A DNA stretch of 53,354 bases. Source: Candidatus Bathyarchaeota archaeon (GTDB lineage Archaea; Thermoproteota; Bathyarchaeia; TCS64). The stretch is taken from positions 1,287,221-1,340,574 of the forward strand of contig CP070784.1 of the NCBI GenBank assembly GCA_020346605.1, written 5' to 3'. Below are positions 49,087 to 53,354 of the stretch, in pieces (position 1 is the stretch's first letter; the number at the start of each line of letters is the position of its first letter). Below the pieces are notes generated by a model. It was given only the letters and a program-made list of their open reading frames with translations. It ran no database searches and was not told where the DNA came from. A program made the position numbers and the translations under genes.

Positions 49087-50109
49087 TTGAAGGCTTTGGT
49101 GAAAGTCGAGGGCGTGGCTGGCGTGCTCAAGGTCCGTGAGGTCGAGGATCCCGTGGCCGCTTCTGATCAGGTCCTGATTGAGGTTAAGGCCGGGGGGATC
49201 TGCGGCTCGGATGTGAAGCACCTGCAACGCGTCAGGGAGACTCCGGTGATCCTGGGCCACGAGTTCTCGGGGGAGATCATAGACGTGGGCTCCGAAGTCG
49301 AGGGCTGGGAGGTCGGGGACAGGATCGCCTCGGAGACGAGCGGCCACACGTGCGGCCACTGCTATTTCTGCGCCACAGGAGACTACCATCTCTGCCGGGA
49401 GAGGAAGGGACTGGGCTCTCGCATGGACGGCGCCTTCGCCAGGTACATTGCTGTCCCATCCAGGCTCCTCCACTCGATACCCGATGAGATGGGCTACGAT
49501 GAGGCTGCCCTCGTCCAGCCCTGCGCCGACATCGTGAACGCGGTCACCAGGAAGGCTGAGATCCACGGTGGCGACACGGTCGTCGTCCACGGACCAGGCC
49601 CCATGGGCCTGCTCACCACCCAGGTCGCGAAAGCGTGCGGCGCCTCGCTCGTCATCCAGACGGGGCACAGGGGGGTGAGGCTGGACATAGCTAAGGAGAT
49701 CGGGGCGGACGTGACCATCCCCGTCGAGGAGGAGGATCCCGTGGAGAGGATAAAGGAGATCACAGGGGGCATAGGGGCAGACGTGGTCTTCGAGGTCTCA
49801 GGTGCGGCCTCGGCGGCCCTCCAGGCCTTCGACGAGGTGAGGAGGAAAGGGCAGGTAATCTTCATAGCTGGACCACCGGATCCCGTCGAGTTTAGCTTCA
49901 GGAAGATCCTAGGCGGAGGCCTCACAGTGAAGGGCTCCATCATGAGCAAGTGGATAGACTACGAGAGGGCAGTGAAGTTGATGTCTAGGGGGTTCGTGAG
50001 GGCAGAGCCCCTCATTACGCACAGGCTGCCCATTACGGAGTGGCGTGAGGCATTCGACGCGATAATGGTGGCGAAGACCGCTGGGAAGGTCATTCTCACA
50101 CCGGTGTGA
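49087..50109 (+). CDS. Zinc-dependent medium-chain dehydrogenase (threonine/sorbitol DH-like)
   Basis: A 340-residue MDR-superfamily dehydrogenase. The catalytic zinc ligands are in G-I-C-G-S-D near residue 35 and G-H-E-F near residue 57; the structural zinc site is C-G-H-C-Y-F-C-A-T-G-D-Y-H-L-C near 88. The NAD(P) site is G-P-G-P-M-G-L near residue 167. Close relatives are threonine 3-dehydrogenase and polyol dehydrogenases. Location beside a threonine aldolase gene suggests threonine degradation, by inference. I start at TTG 49087, after GAGGAA (49076-49081); TTG 49072 would include that site. Confidence 0.85.
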   Translation: MKALVKVEGVAGVLKVREVEDPVAASDQVLIEVKAGGICGSDVKHLQRVRETPVILGHEFSGEIIDVGSEVEGWEVGDRIASETSGHTCGHCYFCATGDYHLCRERKGLGSRMDGAFARYIAVPSRLLHSIPDEMGYDEAALVQPCADIVNAVTRKAEIHGGDTVVVHGPGPMGLLTTQVAKACGASLVIQTGHRGVRLDIAKEIGADVTIPVEEEDPVERIKEITGGIGADVVFEVSGAASAALQAFDEVRRKGQVIFIAGPPDPVEFSFRKILGGGLTVKGSIMSKWIDYERAVKLMSRGFVRAEPLITHRLPITEWREAFDAIMVAKTAGKVILTPV

Positions 50110-50171
50110 CGTCCTCTTCCCTTAAACGACTCGCCAAACCTGTTCGGCAGACGGGAAAAAGTGGGTGATGG

Positions 50172-51485
50172 TCAGGGGGTGAGGAGGTGCTGTGCGTGCT
50201 CCTTTACGAGGGGCTTCAACTCCTCTAGAGTCCCCCGGGCGGCTTCTATCAGCGAATCAGCCTCGTCCTCTGTGGTGATAGCCGAGACGTTCGTGTGCCC
50301 CAGGTAGAAGAATCCCCTGTTCATCATCCCGAGTGTGAAGTATCTGGCGAGGACCCTGTTCCCTGTTGCTGACGTCTCGAAGTCGAAGACCTCCTCGTCG
50401 GTCCAGATTATATGGAAGAAGGAGCCAGCTCCCCCCACGTGCGCTGTGACACCCCCTTTGTCGAGGACGGACTTGAGCCCTTCCCTGACTCTGGCTCCCA
50501 GGGCGCTCATCCGGTCGTAGACGCCCGGCTGCATCACTTTCATCACCTCCATTCCAGCGGTCATGGAGGTGGGGTGGGCGTTGAATGTTCCCGAGAAGCC
50601 CAGCTTGGGCCCCGCCATCTCGGGCAGCTTCGACTCGGGGATTATGAGGGGCTCCATGATCTCCTCGGTGGAGGCGTATGCGCCGACCGGGTAGCCCCCT
50701 CCTATTATCTTCCCCATACAGGTGATGTCGGGTGTGACACCGTAGTACTCTTGCGCCCCCCCATGGCTCAGCCTGAAAGATATCACCTCGTCGAAGATGA
50801 GAGGGACGCCGTGCTGCTCTGTGACCTCCCTCACAGCCTGTAGGAAGCCGGGTCTGGGGGTCATGTCTCTCTGTGTCGGCTCGACGACGACTGCAGCCAG
50901 CTCGTTCTTGTGCCTCTTAACGAGCGCCTCGGCGGCCTCAGCGTCGTTGTAGGGGAAGAACAGCGCGTTCTCCAAAACCTCGTCGGGGATGCCTGTCCTC
51001 GCCTTCGGTGTGGTTGCTACGGCGTCGTATGAGCCATGGTAGGCCCCCAGACACTTTGCTAACTTGTTCTTCCCGGTGTAGCTTCGTGCAAGCCTGATCG
51101 CCTGCATGTTCGCCTCGGTCCCTGAGGGGGTGAACCTGATCAGATCGGCCCCCTTCAGCCTTCCCACGAGCTCCTCCGCTAGCTTTGGTTCCAGCTCCGT
51201 GGGGGAGCCCAGGGTGAACCCCTTCTCGAGCAGCCCTCGGATCGCTGAGACGACTTTGGGGTGGTTGTGGCCCAGGATCAGGGAGGTGTTGTTGAAGTTG
51301 AAGTCGATCCTCTCGTTGCCGTCCACGTCCCAGAGCCTCGTGCCCTTTCCCCTGTCCATGTACAGCGGGAAGGGGGGCCAGTAGAGGGCGCTCCTGGTGC
51401 TGCCCCCGGGGAGGCTTCTCGCAGCCTCCTTGAAGTCTCTCTCGGAGCCCAGGTTCTGTCTAATATATTTGATCACTATCCCCAT
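50172..51485 (-). CDS. Class III aminotransferase, glutamate-1-semialdehyde aminomutase-like
   Basis: A 437-residue PLP enzyme. A-A-R-S-L-P-G-G-S-T-R near residue 21, the T-P-S-G-T-E-A-N near residue 119, I-F-D-E-V-I-S-F near residue 222, and the PLP lysine in C-M-G-K-I-I-G-G-G-Y-P near 251 fit the GSAM (HemL) type. Real HemL sits in heme operons; none is near here, so a different transaminase or aminomutase is likely. It lies downstream of the acetolactate-synthase-like gene on the same strand, which could give a common pathway. Confidence 0.85.
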   Translation of the reverse strand: MGIVIKYIRQNLGSERDFKEAARSLPGGSTRSALYWPPFPLYMDRGKGTRLWDVDGNERIDFNFNNTSLILGHNHPKVVSAIRGLLEKGFTLGSPTELEPKLAEELVGRLKGADLIRFTPSGTEANMQAIRLARSYTGKNKLAKCLGAYHGSYDAVATTPKARTGIPDEVLENALFFPYNDAEAAEALVKRHKNELAAVVVEPTQRDMTPRPGFLQAVREVTEQHGVPLIFDEVISFRLSHGGAQEYYGVTPDITCMGKIIGGGYPVGAYASTEEIMEPLIIPESKLPEMAGPKLGFSGTFNAHPTSMTAGMEVMKVMQPGVYDRMSALGARVREGLKSVLDKGGVTAHVGGAGSFFHIIWTDEEVFDFETSATGNRVLARYFTLGMMNRGFFYLGHTNVSAITTEDEADSLIEAARGTLEELKPLVKEHAQHLLTP

Positions 51486-51562
51486 GAAGCATCGATAGGA
51501 ACTGTTCCTCAGATTATTAATGTTTTTTTCATCGACAAATGGAACATGGAAGCTGTCAAATC

Positions 51563-51598
51563 GGGGCTTCGTGGCGTAGCCCCAGTGGAGGCTATGCC
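51563..51598. repeat. Two overlapping hairpins between minus-strand genes
   Basis: GGGGCT (51563-51568) can pair with AGCCCC (51578-51583), while GGCGTAGCC (51573-51581) can pair instead with GGCTATGCC (51590-51598, one G-U pair). The two stems share bases and exclude each other. They lie 19 bases past the stop of the ThDP gene, before the aminotransferase. Confidence 0.35.
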
Positions 51599-51616
51599 CA
51601 CGCGTTGGTGTGTGCC

Positions 51617-53308
51617 CTAGAGGTTCCGGCTACCTGGTAATTTCCGGTAAAACGACATGGGAGACAGCTCGTGGAGGTCAACTACGACGTCGATGACGGC
51701 CGGCTTCCCCGAGTCGAAGGCGGATCTTAAGGCCCCGCGTAGATCGCTGGGGTCTACCACCCTCTCGCCGTGGGCGCCGAAGCTCCGGGCCACCTTCCCG
51801 TAGTCGACGTCTAGGAAATCTGAGGATTTTAGTGCCTTCCGTCCGTAGCTCCTCTCCAGTGAGAGGTGGATCATCCCGAGGGCTCCGTTGTTGAGCACCA
51901 CGGTCACGAAGGGCTTTTCCCACCTGAGAGCTGTCTCGATCTCGCCGATGTGGTAGAGCACGCCGCCGTCCCCTATCACGGCGAGGACGTTGCTCTCAGG
52001 TGCCGCGAACTTGGCTCCGATGGCCGAGGCGAGGCTCCATCCGAGCGTTCCGGCGGCCCGTATGTATCTCCTGCCCGGCGCCAGTGTCTCGTACATGACT
52101 CCGGTCCACGCCCCCATCTGGCCTGTATCCGAGACCAGGATGTCCTCCTTCTCCAGAGCTTCCCTTATCTCCTTGATGACGCGATGGGGCTTGATGGGGA
52201 CCTCCTCCGAGGACATCACGGGGGCGGCCTCCTTCTCCCACTCTTCCTTAGCCTCCCTGATCATCCTGAGGTACTCTGTCTTGGGGGCGGGGTTGGCCAG
52301 CCTCTCATTTATGGCCCTCGTCAGATCCTGCAGCCCGAGCTTGACGTCGCAGACCATGCTGGCCCGGGTGTCGTAGTTCCTGCCGATGGCCTTGGGCTCT
52401 ATGTCGAGCTGGACTATCTCGGCGTCCTGCCCTGGCGTGCTCCAGTTGTCGGTGCTCATTCCGCCGGCCCTGGTGCCCACGAAGAAGACCACGTCCGCCT
52501 CGTCCACGATCCTGTTCGCCGTGGACTTGGAGTATCGCCCCACGACGCCGATGGAGAGTGGATGAGCATCGGGGATGGCGCCCTTGCCGTTGAGGGTCGT
52601 GGCCACTGGTGCAGCCAGCGTCTCGGCGAACCGGATCACCTCGTCCCACGCGCGCGATATAGTCACGCCCCCTCCGGCCACTATCACAGGCCTCTGAGCC
52701 TGGGAGATCACATCCAGGACGGCATTGACGTCTTCCGTGCTTGGCCTATACCTCTTCGCAGGATACCCCATGTACGTCGGATCGACGTGCAGCTCGGATG
52801 CCTCGGCCTCCCCCCTGGAGGCGTCGTACCTCAGGTTGACGTGCACCGGCCCCGGGCACCCGCTCGTGGCGACCTGGAAGGCGTCGCGCATTATCTCAGC
52901 GGCCCTGTCTGATCGATTTATCTCGACGTTCCACTTCGTCGTTGGCGCGAACAGCGGCATCTCGTCGAGCTCCTGGTACTGGTACTTGTAGACGTGGCCC
53001 GTGCCCGTTGAGCCCGTCAGGGCGATGACGGGTGTGCAGGTCCAGAAGGGCTCGGACAGCCCCGCCGCGAGGTTAATGGCGCCGGGCCCTGCCTGCCCGA
53101 AGCACACGCTCGGCTTGAAGCTTATCCTCGAGTATCCGTCGGCCATGTAGGCAGCACCCTTCTCGCTCCTGGCCATCACGAGGTCGATGCCCACGTCCTC
53201 TATCGCCGGAAAGAGCCCCGTTATCCCGCCAGGGACATGGAAGAAGTGCTCTACGCCGTGCTTACTCAGCATCCTCGCAATCGCGTCTGCCCCAGTCATC
53301 CGTTCCAC
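51617..53308 (-). CDS. Acetolactate synthase large-subunit-like ThDP enzyme
   Basis: A 563-residue ThDP enzyme. In the N-terminal domain H-F-F-H-V-P-G-G and A-R-S-E-K-G-A-A-Y-M-A-D-G-Y near residue 50 hold the catalytic Glu; the middle domain has V-I-V-A-G-G-G-V near residue 205; the ThDP motif is I-G-D-G-G-V-L-Y near residue 445 with N-N-G-A-L-G-M near 476. Relatives are acetolactate synthases, benzoylformate-type decarboxylases and related carboligases. No regulatory subunit is beside it. I start at GTG 53308 because GGAGGT (53316-53321, minus strand) lies seven bases before; GTG 53323 would put it inside the frame. Confidence 0.85.
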   Translation of the reverse strand: MERMTGADAIARMLSKHGVEHFFHVPGGITGLFPAIEDVGIDLVMARSEKGAAYMADGYSRISFKPSVCFGQAGPGAINLAAGLSEPFWTCTPVIALTGSTGTGHVYKYQYQELDEMPLFAPTTKWNVEINRSDRAAEIMRDAFQVATSGCPGPVHVNLRYDASRGEAEASELHVDPTYMGYPAKRYRPSTEDVNAVLDVISQAQRPVIVAGGGVTISRAWDEVIRFAETLAAPVATTLNGKGAIPDAHPLSIGVVGRYSKSTANRIVDEADVVFFVGTRAGGMSTDNWSTPGQDAEIVQLDIEPKAIGRNYDTRASMVCDVKLGLQDLTRAINERLANPAPKTEYLRMIREAKEEWEKEAAPVMSSEEVPIKPHRVIKEIREALEKEDILVSDTGQMGAWTGVMYETLAPGRRYIRAAGTLGWSLASAIGAKFAAPESNVLAVIGDGGVLYHIGEIETALRWEKPFVTVVLNNGALGMIHLSLERSYGRKALKSSDFLDVDYGKVARSFGAHGERVVDPSDLRGALRSAFDSGKPAVIDVVVDLHELSPMSFYRKLPGSRNL

Positions 53309-53354
53309 TGTCGATACCTCCACTGTTAATTACCTTATTACGGTTAATTCTTTT

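Noticed and set aside
50172-51485. Heme biosynthesis gene hemL
   Set aside because: The GSAM-like family is broad and no other heme gene is close, so a precise name is not supported.
1-53354. tRNA, rRNA, CRISPR or insertion sequence
   Set aside because: I found no T-loop consensus with paired acceptor, no spaced direct repeats and no transposase motif in the gaps between genes.

Overview
The window looks like a piece of archaeal chromosome, probably from an uncultured lineage; I cannot fix the phylum. Arguments for archaea are TATA-like boxes 25-45 bases before many starts, GGTGA or GGAGG ribosome binding sites, T-tract terminators straight after stop codons, a geranylgeranyl-reductase-type flavoprotein, a short archaeal-type thymidylate synthase, an M42 aminopeptidase and a four-part 2-oxoacid:ferredoxin oxidoreductase. 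Coding DNA is GC-rich and favours AGG for arginine. About 50 genes are packed on both strands. I see no rRNA, tRNA, CRISPR array, transposase or phage block.

Layout. 1-3.2 kb: the end of a zinc-ribbon protein (apparently frameshifted), a small acidic protein, and four paralogous TIGR04076-type genes in two tandem pairs around a DUF3795 and an NTF2-like gene. 3.4-6.4 kb: an alpha/beta hydrolase split by an in-frame TAG, then an adenylylsulfate-reductase-alpha-like flavoprotein followed by a ferredoxin whose start appears to be ATA. 6.5-13.2 kb: an anchored TPR/sugar-binding-like/esterase protein, a class C beta-lactamase-fold hydrolase and a large M14 carboxypeptidase. 13.3-24.3 kb: mostly single housekeeping genes (methyltransferase, geranylgeranyl reductase, EngB-type GTPase, SDH-type Clp-fold protease, dUTPase/dCTP deaminase, argininosuccinate lyase, ROK kinase, FAH-family enzyme). 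24.4-28.2 kb: the oxidoreductase operon (gamma-delta fusion, alpha, beta) and a SAM hydrolase. 28.2-35.4 kb: a dipeptidase-racemase pair, nitroreductase, a PRTase-like protein, thymidylate synthase, a methyltransferase and a DmpA-type peptidase.

35.4-45.9 kb is the most unusual part. A four-gene membrane operon, led by a DUF6754-type protein, sits behind an AT-rich promoter with a perfect 16-bp palindrome at the predicted start of transcription. Nearby lie an operon of a MutL-like ASKHA ATPase overlapping a barrel-sandwich/KOW-like protein, a small unknown protein, and two metallopeptidases (M28-like, M42). No glutamate mutase subunits are present, so the MutL-like protein probably serves something else; a membrane complex made with the DUF6754 operon is my best candidate for an undescribed system.

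46-53.3 kb: a thioredoxin-like/CcdA fusion, a threonine-aldolase-family enzyme, a zinc dehydrogenase, a GSAM-like aminotransferase and an acetolactate-synthase-like enzyme. Together the many peptidases, amino-acid enzymes and ferredoxin-linked 2-oxoacid oxidation suggest an anaerobic peptide- or amino-acid-using heterotroph; this is inference.
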